Under the pieces are notes generated by a model. It was not told the DNA's origin and searched no databases. It saw only the letters and a list, made by a program, of their open reading frames with translations. A DNA stretch of 64,000 bases from Sphingobacterium alkalisoli (GTDB lineage: Bacteria; Bacteroidota; Bacteroidia; Sphingobacteriales; Sphingobacteriaceae), in contig NZ_SUKA01000002.1 of NCBI RefSeq assembly GCF_005049105.1, positions 496,001-560,000 of the forward strand, in the 5' to 3' direction. Below, piece by piece: positions 44,185 through 53,101 of this stretch. The stretch's first letter is position 1. Each line of letters starts with the position of its first letter. Made by a program: the position numbers and the translations under genes.

Positions 44185-46156
44185 TGCTGTATTTTAAAAT
44201 GTAATCAACTTTTAATTGTTGGATGGCGCGTGAGAATAGTTCTTTCAGAAAGAAATATTCATCTGTATTGTAGATGGCCTTATTCAAAGAGAGATGTTGT
44301 TGCACCATCAACACGTTGTCATCTATACTGTTTTTGTACACGTATCGTGCTGCACCATCGGGTAGGGTAAGATTAGCGGACTTAGGACTGGTTTGAACAG
44401 AGATTCCTTCGGGCAGTAGAATGCTGATTTGATGTCTTTCCTCTCGCTGTGACCCAAGATCTACGGGGTATGTTCTCTCGTCTAGATTAAACGGATTGCG
44501 CGCGATACGATCAATAAAGATAGGGTTGAGGTTAATGAGTGAATTAGATCGAATATCTGGGGCTCCGATATCGACTACTACGTCAAATTTTTCGGACAAA
44601 AGAAGATACGGATTTTCCAAATTATTTATTTCTGTATTTGCTAAAGAAATGTTGGTCATCCGTTCATCTAATTTTTCTTCATACTCTTCAAGAGATGGGT
44701 ACATTAATATTTCTTTTCTCTTACGAAGTGCATCCAATCCATTGTAGGTTATGGTTAGACTGCCTACTAATTTTCCGGAAAGTTCTAATTTTCCGCTGAA
44801 AGAGTATGCCGTCAGGGATTTAGTTTTGTTTTCTAATGGAATCCACTCGGATGATTTTCGGGAATAAATGATGCGCCCTCTTTCGTTTATGCATCGTAAA
44901 GGTAGCTCACCAAAGGCGAGCAGATTTTCACTTGCATCTGCAAGTATTATTGCATTGTCGATTTTGACGCCTACAATAACATAGTTAAAATCCGTTAATA
45001 CAGGATGTAATGGATTCGGTAGGCTGTTCTCACGCGTGGAAACGAGTATAGGATAAGCCTCTATATTTGCAGCATTTAGCGCTGCTATAAGAGAAAGGTT
45101 CACATCGGCAACATTGCCGGATCTTCTCTCGTAACTTTCTTCCACACCGAGTTGACTGTATTTTCCGTACATGTCATTCCATTTTATCCTTTCTTGTATA
45201 TGGGAATAAATCAGTTTCGCTTTCAGGTACGTGTTTGTTTGCGATAATATAGAGTCTGGAAGAGCTCCGATAAAAAATTTTGTCTTTTTTATCTGCCCGC
45301 CGAAATCTTTTTCTGTCATGAGTTCGCGATCTACATCACTCCATTTTTTTGTAAATGTCTGTTTAGAGCCGTTTAAATGTTGCGCTTCTTCCATTTCAAA
45401 ATTAATGGCAGAGATATAGTTTTGTGCTGATAGCATATAGTCTTCTTCTTCGAAGGCTGGTATATTTTTCATGGAATATGTCAGCTCAGAGCAATCAGCT
45501 TTTGCTCCAGCCACTCTAAAGCAGTCCCGTATTATCCTGGACTTTACATCTTCCAATTTCAAGGCACCTCGAAGAGTCACATTGTATTTGTATAATCCTG
45601 GAATTATTGCCGTATAGGTACTTTTAAGTTTTGGAATATCAGATTGAAATTCCCAGCTTCTATAATTGAAAATGTTGGGCGAGATAATAGTGTACTCAAT
45701 GTCAATGACTGATCCTTCACGCACATCAGGTAGAGTGAATTTGCTTAGTTTGACAAACGGCGTTTTATTTTCTGTATAAATATCTTTACTCTTGAGCTCT
45801 GAAATATTAATTTTATTTTCTGTTAAGTTGTATGTTTTAGCCTTTATGTCCTCTATCGTTTCAAAATCGCCTCCATATTTATAAAGTGGAAGTGAGAAAT
45901 TAGCTTTATCATATCCTTCCTGTTTATTTATTTTAATTCGAATGGCATAACGGTGTAGTACACGGATAGATCTTTCTGCCTCTACCAGATCTATTGTCGT
46001 TTTTCCTAATTCCGAAATGACAACCGCCCGCGCGTTGCTGTCAAGTTGTGAGTAATCGACCGAAAAATCACTGTGTCTAATAGGATCAAGCTCAACAAAC
46101 TGTCCAAAAGAGAAATGGCTAAATAATACTCCTAAAAGGAGAAGTATAATCCTCAT
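44177..46156 (-). CDS. DUF3857 transglutaminase-like protein (first of a tandem pair)
   Basis: 659 residues from the ATG at 46156 (MRIILLLLGVLF), which gives a good signal peptide ending SFGQ; the longer frame to 46237 does not. The DUF3857 domain is at about 45-215 (VIDIEYTIISPNIFNYRSWEF). In the transglutaminase-like core the position of the catalytic Cys reads SGNVADVNLSLIAALNAA, so an expected GDC is replaced by NVA; the protein is probably not an active enzyme. The paralogue downstream keeps the Cys and His. The pair may form a partner complex; role unknown. Confidence 0.85.
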   Translation of the reverse strand: MRIILLLLGVLFSHFSFGQFVELDPIRHSDFSVDYSQLDSNARAVVISELGKTTIDLVEAERSIRVLHRYAIRIKINKQEGYDKANFSLPLYKYGGDFETIEDIKAKTYNLTENKINISELKSKDIYTENKTPFVKLSKFTLPDVREGSVIDIEYTIISPNIFNYRSWEFQSDIPKLKSTYTAIIPGLYKYNVTLRGALKLEDVKSRIIRDCFRVAGAKADCSELTYSMKNIPAFEEEDYMLSAQNYISAINFEMEEAQHLNGSKQTFTKKWSDVDRELMTEKDFGGQIKKTKFFIGALPDSILSQTNTYLKAKLIYSHIQERIKWNDMYGKYSQLGVEESYERRSGNVADVNLSLIAALNAANIEAYPILVSTRENSLPNPLHPVLTDFNYVIVGVKIDNAIILADASENLLAFGELPLRCINERGRIIYSRKSSEWIPLENKTKSLTAYSFSGKLELSGKLVGSLTITYNGLDALRKRKEILMYPSLEEYEEKLDERMTNISLANTEINNLENPYLLLSEKFDVVVDIGAPDIRSNSLINLNPIFIDRIARNPFNLDERTYPVDLGSQREERHQISILLPEGISVQTSPKSANLTLPDGAARYVYKNSIDDNVLMVQQHLSLNKAIYNTDEYFFLKELFSRAIQQLKVDYILKYSND

Positions 46157-46259
46157 ACGGGTTCTAACAAAAGTCAATAATGAGGAGGAAAGATAGAAAT
46201 TATTTATGGGGCAAACAAGAAGTTTTTTATTTAGCATCTATGCGTTCACAGGATTGGTT

Positions 46260-48038
46260 CTAATCCGCCGTTTGAAGTAATTGCAACTCATGAAGTTCAG
46301 CATAGGCCCCCGCTAGTGCCAGTAGTTGTTCGTGGTTGCCTTCTTCAATGATTCTGCCATTGTCAAGTACGATAATATGGTCTGCATTCTTTATGGTAGA
46401 GACGCGATGGGCAATGAATATAGAGGTTTTTCCTTTCATAATGCGACCTAGATTGTGAAGTATTTCCTCTTCGGTTTTGGTATCTACAGCGGATAGGCAA
46501 TCATCAAATATTAATACCTCCGGGTCTTTAGCTAATGCTCGTGCGATAGAAACACGTTGTTTTTGTCCTCCTGAAAGAGTAATCCCTCTTTCTCCAATAT
46601 GTGTTTGAAATCCCTCATTAAATACCATAATATTTTCGTAAACAGCAGCATCTTTTGCGGATTGCTCTATTCGATGATCCTCGCATTCATCCAACCCGAA
46701 TGCGATATTGTTTGCAATAGTGTCGGAGAATAAGAAGACTTGTTGTGGTACGAATCCGATCTGTTGTCGTAGATTTTTAAAGTTGTACTGTTCGATAGGT
46801 GTATCGTCATATTTGATTGTTCCTTGGTCAGCATCGTACATGCGGAGCAATAAATTTGCTAAAGTCGATTTTCCAGAGCCTGTTTTGCCAATTACGGCTA
46901 AGGTTTTTCCGGCAGGAATACGTACGTTTAAATTGTCTATCGCTTTTATCCCCGTTTCAGGATAGGTGAAAGAAAGATTTTCTATAACGATGTCTCCATG
47001 TAAAGTACGAGTGAGCGTGCCATTTTTAATTTCCGGCTTTGTTTTTAAAAATTCATTTATCCGTTTTTGCGATGCAGCTGCCCGTTGAACAAGGGATGTA
47101 ACCCATGCCAAAGACATAGCTGGAAAGGTCAACTGACTCACGTACATAATAAATTCCGCAATATTGCCGGCTGTAATCGTTCCTTTATTAACTTCAATAC
47201 CTCCGATATACACGGTGATAATTGTACTGAATCCCACTAAAAATATTATTAGAGGGAAGAAAACAGCTTGTATACGTACTAAATCTAGCGATATGGCGCG
47301 ATAAATATTGCTTTCTTTTGCAAACTCCTTCATTTTATCTTCTTCGCGATTGTATGTCTTTATCACGCGAATGCCAGAAAAAGTTTCTTGTACGAAAGAA
47401 GATAATTTGGAGAGTTGGGCTTGAATACGCGTACTCCTTTTGTTTATTATGCGGTTAACAAATAAAATAACGATAGAGATAATGGGGATAGGTAATAGTG
47501 CGTAGGTCGCTAATGTGGGATTGACATCATACATCGCGAAGATGATCATGACGGAAAGCACAACCGTGTTGATCGCATACATAATAGCCGGACCAAGATA
47601 ATTTCTTACTTGATTGACATCTTCGGTAGCCCGGTTCATTAAATCACCGGTATTGTTTTTTCTGAAAAATGAAAAATCTAACTCCTGATAGTGCGCATAA
47701 ATCTCATTTTTTAAATCGTATTCTATACGTCGTGATGTCAAAATAATAGTTTGGCGCATCAAAAAAAGGAAAATTCCACGGAGCAATGAAAGGGAAAGCA
47801 CTACCGCCCCAAAGAAAAGTAAGCTACTGCCAAATATCTTGTAAATAAGGTCTTGTCGTTCAAAACCATTGTATAGTCTGTATAAATCAATGTTTTCTTT
47901 AACCAAATCGAAGGCCTCTCTAATTACTTTTGCAGGTAAAATGCCAAAATAATTGGAGATAATTACAAATATCACTCCCGGAACTAAATGCCAACGGTAT
48001 TTGTAAAAGTATTTATTGAGATATGCGAGTTCTTTCAT
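46260..48038 (-). CDS. ABC transporter, fused permease and ATPase
   Basis: 592 residues, an exporter half-transporter. Six membrane helices (about 18-320; the GIRVIKTYNREEDKMKEF coupling region is typical) precede the ATPase domain: Walker A VIGKTGSGKSTLAN, Q-loop GFVPQQVFLF, signature LSGGQKQRVSI, Walker B VLIFDDCLSAVD and H-loop IAHRVSTI. The family is MdlB/MsbA-like. The motifs suggest a multidrug or lipid exporter working as homodimer, but substrate is unassigned. It has an exact TAnnTTTG box 17 nt upstream (48055-48062, minus) and lies upstream of the DUF3857 pair with ~100 bp between. Confidence 0.92.
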   Translation of the reverse strand: MKELAYLNKYFYKYRWHLVPGVIFVIISNYFGILPAKVIREAFDLVKENIDLYRLYNGFERQDLIYKIFGSSLLFFGAVVLSLSLLRGIFLFLMRQTIILTSRRIEYDLKNEIYAHYQELDFSFFRKNNTGDLMNRATEDVNQVRNYLGPAIMYAINTVVLSVMIIFAMYDVNPTLATYALLPIPIISIVILFVNRIINKRSTRIQAQLSKLSSFVQETFSGIRVIKTYNREEDKMKEFAKESNIYRAISLDLVRIQAVFFPLIIFLVGFSTIITVYIGGIEVNKGTITAGNIAEFIMYVSQLTFPAMSLAWVTSLVQRAAASQKRINEFLKTKPEIKNGTLTRTLHGDIVIENLSFTYPETGIKAIDNLNVRIPAGKTLAVIGKTGSGKSTLANLLLRMYDADQGTIKYDDTPIEQYNFKNLRQQIGFVPQQVFLFSDTIANNIAFGLDECEDHRIEQSAKDAAVYENIMVFNEGFQTHIGERGITLSGGQKQRVSIARALAKDPEVLIFDDCLSAVDTKTEEEILHNLGRIMKGKTSIFIAHRVSTIKNADHIIVLDNGRIIEEGNHEQLLALAGAYAELHELQLLQTAD

Positions 48039-48062
48039 GCGTGTTTTGAGATTACAAACTTA

Positions 48063-48469
48063 GATAAATAGCTTTGTATATGAAAGCAATTATTCATGCC
48101 CGTAGATTTATGATATATGAATGAACATTCCCTGTTTGTCTATTTACCTTTTGGGTGCTTAGAGGCCCGATTCTTCTTCGTCTTAGTACTTATCTATCAA
48201 AGAAAATGGGGTGCTTTCCTTCGAATTTCCCTTTCTTATAACTAAGAAAAGCCGTAAAGATTTATGCAACATTTCATATGGTTATAGTATCCTATACAGA
48301 TTATCTGTGGTTATGATTATGAGCGTTGAGTTATTTTATAGAACAGACACTCCTTTTTAGTAGATTTGGGGCGGTGCACTTCGTAAATTTGTAGATTTTA
48401 TGTTGGAATAATTACAATGGAGACGGATTTTATTTGTATTTTTGCAAGGTCATAAGGCCACCTTAATTT
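48063..48469. other. Non-coding divergent region
   Basis: About 400 bp between the ABC transporter gene and the dehydrogenase gene, with no supported reading frame on either strand. A TATTTTTG -7-type box at 48437-48444, 38 nt before the dehydrogenase ATG, is its probable promoter. I see nothing else. Confidence 0.5.
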
Positions 48470-48481
48470 GTGTTATTAGAC

Positions 48482-49549
48482 ATGCAAAATATTTCTATTT
48501 TTGATTTAATGCGTCCTTTAGGACACCAAAATCTGTTCTTCTGCAATGATCCGGAGATTGGATTGAAAGCAATTGTAGCTATTCACGACACAACGTTGGG
48601 CCCTGCTATCGGTGGAGTACGGATGTTACCCTACGCGTCGGAAGAGGAAGCTATTGAAGATGCGTTGCGTTTGTCACAGGCGATTACATACAAAGCTTCT
48701 CTAGCTGGATTGAACTTAGGAGGGGGCTGCGCTATAATTATCGGCAATAATAGAACAGATAAAACGGAAGTATTAATGCGTCGTTTTGGGAACTTTATTG
48801 AAGGTTTAAACGGGAACTTTATTGCTTCTATTGACGTGGGTACTTCTCAAAAGGATTTAGAATATATTCATGCGGAGACCAATTACGTGGCAGGGCTGCC
48901 TACTGCTCTTAATGGGGGAGGAGATACTACAGTTTTCGCTGCCAAAGGTGTTTTTTATGGAATTAAAGCCGCTATCAAAGAACTTTACGGTGATGACTCA
49001 TTAGCAGGTCGCAAAGTTGCTGTGCAAGGTGTAGGAAGTGTAGGCGAACAACTAGTAGCAATGTTGCGTGCAGAAAATGCGCGCGTGTATGTATCGGACA
49101 TGACCGAAGAGCGTAAAATGAAAATTGCCGCTAAGTATAAAGCGGAGCCTATTCAATATTCAACAAGCTACGAGTTGGATGTAGACGTATATGCTCCATG
49201 TGCGCTGGGAGGAACCGTCAACACGGAGACAATTCCAAAGATGCGTTGTAAAATTATTGCAGGTTCGGCAAACAATCAATTAAAAGATGAGGAAGCAACT
49301 ATTCAAGCATTAAAAGACCATAATATTTTATATACACCGGATTTCTTGATAAATTCAGGTGCATTGATCAGTTGTTTTTCCGAATTGGAAGGATACGGCG
49401 TAGACCGCACAGAATCCTTGATTAGAAACATTTATAGTGCTACAAGGCACGTAATACAAAAGTCTCGTGACGAAGGAATTACCACGTTTGAGGCAGCTCA
49501 ACAAATCGCGGAAAAGCGGATCAAGGATATTGGTAAGCTAAAAAGATAA
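48482..49549 (+). CDS. Leucine-dehydrogenase-like (Glu/Leu/Phe/Val) protein with altered active site
   Basis: 355 residues from the ATG at 48482 (MQNISIFDLM). The fold is complete: the dimerisation/substrate domain (GLKAIVAIHDTTLGPAIGGVRM) and the NAD-binding domain (VAVQGVGSVGEQL, YAPCALGGTVN, AGSANNQL). The first active-site Lys is kept in ITYKASLAGLNLGGG, but the next residue, where the family has the catalytic Lys (GGGK, Lys80 of Lysinibacillus LeuDH), is Cys (GGGCAII, residue 83). The Asp region is SIDVGTSQKD instead of AEDVGT. It may therefore not deaminate leucine efficiently. It is followed by nusB after 46 bp. Confidence 0.85.
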   Translation: MQNISIFDLMRPLGHQNLFFCNDPEIGLKAIVAIHDTTLGPAIGGVRMLPYASEEEAIEDALRLSQAITYKASLAGLNLGGGCAIIIGNNRTDKTEVLMRRFGNFIEGLNGNFIASIDVGTSQKDLEYIHAETNYVAGLPTALNGGGDTTVFAAKGVFYGIKAAIKELYGDDSLAGRKVAVQGVGSVGEQLVAMLRAENARVYVSDMTEERKMKIAAKYKAEPIQYSTSYELDVDVYAPCALGGTVNTETIPKMRCKIIAGSANNQLKDEEATIQALKDHNILYTPDFLINSGALISCFSELEGYGVDRTESLIRNIYSATRHVIQKSRDEGITTFEAAQQIAEKRIKDIGKLKR

Positions 49550-49595
49550 TAAATACAAAATCGTTCTTTATTAAAAAATCGTTCTTTAAATAAAT

Positions 49596-50543
49596 ATGCT
49601 TAATAGAAGACACCTTAGGGTGAAAGTAATGCAGACGCTTTATGCGTATAGCTTGTCAGAAGATAAACAAGTTAAAGATTTCCAAAAGGCACTTTTTAAA
49701 AGTGTAGAAGAGGTAAATGAGATGTACATCTGGACACTAAATCTATTGGATGAAGTAGCTGAATATGTGTTATTAGATGCAGAAAGTCGCGCTGCAAAAT
49801 TTTTACCAACAGAAAAAGATAGAATCCTTACGACCAAATTAAACACAAATACTTTTATTGAATCACTTCGTCAGAATAGGGAATACCTAGAGCTGGTCAA
49901 AAAATATAAAGTATCTTGGGAGTTTGATCCGGAGATTGTACGTTCGATATTTGCACAATTAAAAGATTCAGAAGCTTATTTAGAATATCTATCAGGTGAT
50001 GACCGCAGCATTGGAGGAGAAAAGGATATCATTAAGTATATCTTTAAAAAAATTATTCTGAAAACGGTTGAAATTGAGCAGGTTTTTGATGAAAAATTTA
50101 TCAATTGGTCGGTGGACAAGGAAGTTCTTCAAGCAATGGTTGCTAAAACATTCAAGAATTTCAGTTCGGAAAATCCCTTGCAAAATAAACTTGCAGATTT
50201 GACACCTAATTGGGATGAAGATAGTGAATTTATTGAGGAGCTGCTGAAGTCGACTATCCGTTATACACCAGAATATCAACAACTAATCTCGGATAAAACA
50301 AAAAATTGGGAAGCTGATCGTATCGCATTGATGGACACGTTATTGATGCGTATGGCTATCAGTGAGCTCATAAATTTTCCGAGTATTCCTGTAAAAGTAA
50401 CAATAAATGAGTATATTGAGTTGTCGAAATCGTTCAGTACGCTAAAAAGTAACACATTTATAAACGGTATACTTGATAAAATTTTAGCTGATTTGACGAA
50501 ACAGGGCCGTATTCGTAAGGTAGGTCGTGGATTAAAAGATTAA
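49596..50543 (+). CDS. nusB: Transcription antitermination factor NusB (long Bacteroidota type)
   Basis: 315 residues, about twice the E. coli length. It starts MLNRRHLRVKVMQTLYAYSLS, typical of Bacteroidota NusB. The conserved NusB helical domain is at the C-terminus (about 210-300: DRIALMDTLLMRMAISELIN, FPSIPVKVTINEYIELSKSF, FINGILDKI). The N-terminal half is a helical extension. It binds boxA RNA with NusE (S10) in rRNA antitermination. It begins a run of same-strand genes (DUF1573 lipoprotein, yajC), which may form an operon. Confidence 0.94.
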   Translation: MLNRRHLRVKVMQTLYAYSLSEDKQVKDFQKALFKSVEEVNEMYIWTLNLLDEVAEYVLLDAESRAAKFLPTEKDRILTTKLNTNTFIESLRQNREYLELVKKYKVSWEFDPEIVRSIFAQLKDSEAYLEYLSGDDRSIGGEKDIIKYIFKKIILKTVEIEQVFDEKFINWSVDKEVLQAMVAKTFKNFSSENPLQNKLADLTPNWDEDSEFIEELLKSTIRYTPEYQQLISDKTKNWEADRIALMDTLLMRMAISELINFPSIPVKVTINEYIELSKSFSTLKSNTFINGILDKILADLTKQGRIRKVGRGLKD

Positions 50544-50616
50544 ATATAAATGCCTTTGTGGTTGATAAACAGGGTGGAGAAGAAATTATATGTGTAACAA
50601 TGTAAATAATATACAG

Positions 50617-51072
50617 ATGAAACTTAGACAATTGGGTATAGGACTGGCTACGGTCGTTTTTTTTGCAGCTTGTAATAATCAGCAAAAGACAGAAGAACCA
50701 AATAAGGTAGATCCTACGGAGATGAATACACCCGCGGAAAATACAGAGGTATTATCCGGCAAAGGTAAGATCGAATTTGAAGCAGATGCTTTTGATTTTG
50801 GTACGGTTAAAGAAGGCGAAGTAGTGAACCACGTCTTTAAATTCAAAAATACGGGTGACGAGCCGGTAATCCTAGCGGCGGTGAGCGCCTCCTGCGGATG
50901 TACGACTCCGAATTATACGAAAGATCCGATATTACCTGGTAAGGAAGGTGAGATAAAAGTTAGTTTTAATAGTCAAGGACAAGTAGGTAGCCAGCAAAAG
51001 ATAGTTACTGTTAGTTCTAATGCAACAAATAAGGTAACTACAGTCCAAATTAAAGGAACCGTAGAGAAATAA
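50617..51072 (+). CDS. DUF1573 lipoprotein
   Basis: 151 residues from the ATG at 50617 (MKLRQLGIGLATVVFF). A lipoprotein signal ends at the lipobox Cys in FFAACNNQQ (about residue 19). After a short linker, residues ~50-150 form a DUF1573 immunoglobulin-like domain: FDFGTVKEGEVVNHVFKFKN, SASCGCTTPNYTKDPILPGK, and a terminal strand TTVQIKGTVE. These small envelope proteins are very common in Bacteroidota and their function is not established. It sits between nusB and yajC, an order I know from related genomes. Confidence 0.88.
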   Translation: MKLRQLGIGLATVVFFAACNNQQKTEEPNKVDPTEMNTPAENTEVLSGKGKIEFEADAFDFGTVKEGEVVNHVFKFKNTGDEPVILAAVSASCGCTTPNYTKDPILPGKEGEIKVSFNSQGQVGSQQKIVTVSSNATNKVTTVQIKGTVEK

Positions 51073-51102
51073 ACAAGTATTTTCATAATAAAAAAATAAA
51101 TA

Positions 51103-51426
51103 ATGTCAACAGTTTTATTACAAGCAGCAACAGGTGGGAGCAGTATAATGAGTTTCTTGCCAATGATTTTAATCGTCGTGGTATTTTATTTCTTCATGAT
51201 CAGACCGCAAATGAAGAAGCAAAAGGATCACAAAAAATATATTGAAGAACTAGGTGTGAATTCCAAGGTGGTAACTACGGCAGGTATCCACGGGAGGATC
51301 GTAGAAGTAAGTGATACGACGTTTTTAGTGGATGTGGGTTCGGGCGTAAAGATGCGTTTTGACAAGTCTGCAATCTCTTTGGATGCATCGCGTGTGGCCA
51401 ATGGAGAAGTTGCTAAAAAAGCGTAA
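51103..51426 (+). CDS. yajC: Preprotein translocase accessory subunit YajC
   Basis: 107 residues with a single N-terminal membrane helix (about 17-38, MSFLPMILIVVVFYFFMIRP), then QMKKQKDHKKYIEEL, and the small beta domain VNSKVVTTAGIHGRIVEVSD. It associates with SecDF and the SecYEG channel at the inner membrane. It follows the DUF1573 gene by 30 bp and has a terminator 24 nt after its stop, so nusB-DUF1573-yajC is a likely transcription unit. Confidence 0.96.
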   Translation: MSTVLLQAATGGSSIMSFLPMILIVVVFYFFMIRPQMKKQKDHKKYIEELGVNSKVVTTAGIHGRIVEVSDTTFLVDVGSGVKMRFDKSAISLDASRVANGEVAKKA

Positions 51427-51449
51427 TACTTTTCAAAGCATAATATTTT

Positions 51450-51477
51450 AAGGCCGTTCAGGATGCTGAATGGCTTT
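51450..51477 (+). terminator. Terminator after yajC
   Basis: AAGGCCGTTCAG/CTGAATGGCTTT, a 12-bp stem with one G-T pair and one mismatch, loop GATG, then TATTGTTTT. Confidence 0.75.
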
Positions 51478-51552
51478 ATTGTTTTATAGCAGGCTATAAT
51501 CCTTCGTTTTTATTATACTCCTACTTTTTCAGATTGATCTCAGACTATTTAT

Positions 51553-51560
51553 TAACTTTG
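51553..51560 (+). promoter_or_regulatory. -7 box directly before the YbbR gene
   Basis: TAACTTTG, an exact TAnnTTTG match, ends 4 nt before the ATG at 51565, the same arrangement as lipA. The mRNA would begin at or very near the start codon. Confidence 0.5.
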
Positions 51561-51564
51561 TGTA

Positions 51565-52512
51565 ATGAAGCAAAGAAGATTTAATAAGAACCAGCGTCGG
51601 AAGATTTCGATATTTGTACGTTGTATTATTATTTCGTTTATTGCTTGGACCTTAATTGCTATTTCTAATAAATACACGGTTACGTTGAAGACTGGAATAG
51701 AATATATTAATATTCCGGAAAAGAGAGCTTTTCATCCGCTGCAATCAGACACCGTGAGGGTGCGTGTTAAAATGAGTGGGTGGGATTTGTTAATTAGCAA
51801 GTTTAATCCCGACAGCACCAATATTCAAGTGGATTTAAGTAATCTGAAGAGTCGAAACTTTATTGTGTTTAGCAATCAATTGGGATTTATCAATCGGCAA
51901 TTTCCAGTAAATAAACAGGTAACTCATGTTGCCCCAGATACGCTCTATTTTGATTTTTCGAAGCAAACACAGCGAAAAGTACCTGTAAAAGTGCCTTATA
52001 ATATCTCCTTCCGCAATCAATATGGTATCGCCGGTGAAACCAAAGTAAATCCTGCATATGTTACCATTACAGGCCCTTTGGAGGACGTCGCAAATATTGA
52101 GTTTCTGGAGACGGATACTGTTCGTGGAGTACAGATACAAACTGATGTGCGCACGGTAGCTAATATCAATCGAAACCAGCGTGCGAATATCACTATCTAT
52201 CCCACTATAGCGGAGATTGTGATTCCGGTAGGAGAACTCACGGAGAAGGTGATCGAAGTACCTTTAAAGATCGAAAATGCAAAGAAATTCACGTCTGTAC
52301 GAACTGTTCCTAGTAAAGTAACCCTCACTGCATTAGTGTCTTTAAAAGATTATAATAAGTGGTCTGCACGTGACTTCGAAGCAGTTGTCGATTTGGATAG
52401 TTGGGGGGAACACGGCGTGACTAGCCTGCCTGTAATTTTAACACAAATTCCTGATTTCTGTAAAATTATTAAGATTGAACCCCAAAATGTAGATTTCTTC
52501 GTCAGAAAGTAA
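51565..52512 (+). CDS. YbbR-like domain protein
   Basis: 315 residues. A basic start (MKQRRFNKNQRRKI) and one membrane helix (about 17-35, IIISFIAWTLIAIS) anchor it in the inner membrane. Repeated beta-domains follow, characteristic of YbbR proteins: VRVRVKMSGWDLL, VPVKVPYNISFRNQYG, ITGPLEDVANIEF with VRTVANINRN, and KVTLTALVSLKDYN. In other phyla YbbR (CdaR) regulates cyclic di-AMP synthesis, but Bacteroidota members usually lie next to coaE, as here (4 bp gap), and their role is not proven. coaE and the MBL gene follow in one operon. Confidence 0.88.
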   Translation: MKQRRFNKNQRRKISIFVRCIIISFIAWTLIAISNKYTVTLKTGIEYINIPEKRAFHPLQSDTVRVRVKMSGWDLLISKFNPDSTNIQVDLSNLKSRNFIVFSNQLGFINRQFPVNKQVTHVAPDTLYFDFSKQTQRKVPVKVPYNISFRNQYGIAGETKVNPAYVTITGPLEDVANIEFLETDTVRGVQIQTDVRTVANINRNQRANITIYPTIAEIVIPVGELTEKVIEVPLKIENAKKFTSVRTVPSKVTLTALVSLKDYNKWSARDFEAVVDLDSWGEHGVTSLPVILTQIPDFCKIIKIEPQNVDFFVRK

Positions 52513-52516
52513 TAAC

Positions 52517-53101
52517 ATGCTAAGAATAGGAATAACAGGAGGAATAGGTACTGGAAAAAGTTTTGTTAGCAAAATTTTTAAAAGTATGGGTATTCCATTT
52601 TATGATGCAGATAAGGAAGCAAAAAATATCATGTCTAAAAGTGATATTGTGCGTCGGGGTCTGATCAATGCGTTTGGGGCCAAAAGTTATAATAGAGATG
52701 GTGCGTTGAATCGAAAATGGCTCGCTGATAAGGTATTTAAAGACCCAGAAAAACTTCAAATATTGAATAGTATTGTTCATCCTGTTGTCATCCAAAATTC
52801 GAAGGATTGGGCAGATAAGCAAAGAGGTGCGTATAGCCTTAAGGAAGCCGCGTTGCTTTACGAAAGTGGTTCTTATAAATCGCTAGATTATACGATATTA
52901 ATCGCTGCGCCATTGGATCTACGAATAAAAAGAGTTATGAAGAGAGATGAAATTTCGGAAGAAGAGGTACTGGATAGGATGAGTAAACAGATGTCCGAAG
53001 AAGAGAAAGAAAAATACGCGGATTTTATCATTATTAATGATGAAATTGTACCATTATTATCACAGGTGTTGGATATTCACCATATATTTTTGAAAAAATA
53101 A
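52517..53101 (+). CDS. coaE: Dephospho-CoA kinase
   Basis: 194 residues. A P-loop kinase with Walker A GITGGIGTGKSFVSKIF, PFYDADKEAKNIM (substrate Asp), HPVVIQNSKDW and LLYESGSYKSLDYTILIAAP. It phosphorylates dephospho-CoA to coenzyme A, the last CoA step, in the cytoplasm. It starts 4 nt after the YbbR stop and its stop codon overlaps the next ATG by one base (TAATG), so all three genes are tightly coupled. Confidence 0.96.
   Translation: MLRIGITGGIGTGKSFVSKIFKSMGIPFYDADKEAKNIMSKSDIVRRGLINAFGAKSYNRDGALNRKWLADKVFKDPEKLQILNSIVHPVVIQNSKDWADKQRGAYSLKEAALLYESGSYKSLDYTILIAAPLDLRIKRVMKRDEISEEEVLDRMSKQMSEEEKEKYADFIIINDEIVPLLSQVLDIHHIFLKK

Noticed and set aside
46157..46237. Longer start for the upstream DUF3857 gene
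   Set aside because: The ATG at 46156 directly precedes a good signal peptide; the extension would bury it.
48063..48469. A hidden gene in the 400-bp divergent gap
   Set aside because: All frames are interrupted by frequent stops; only a -7-like box was found.
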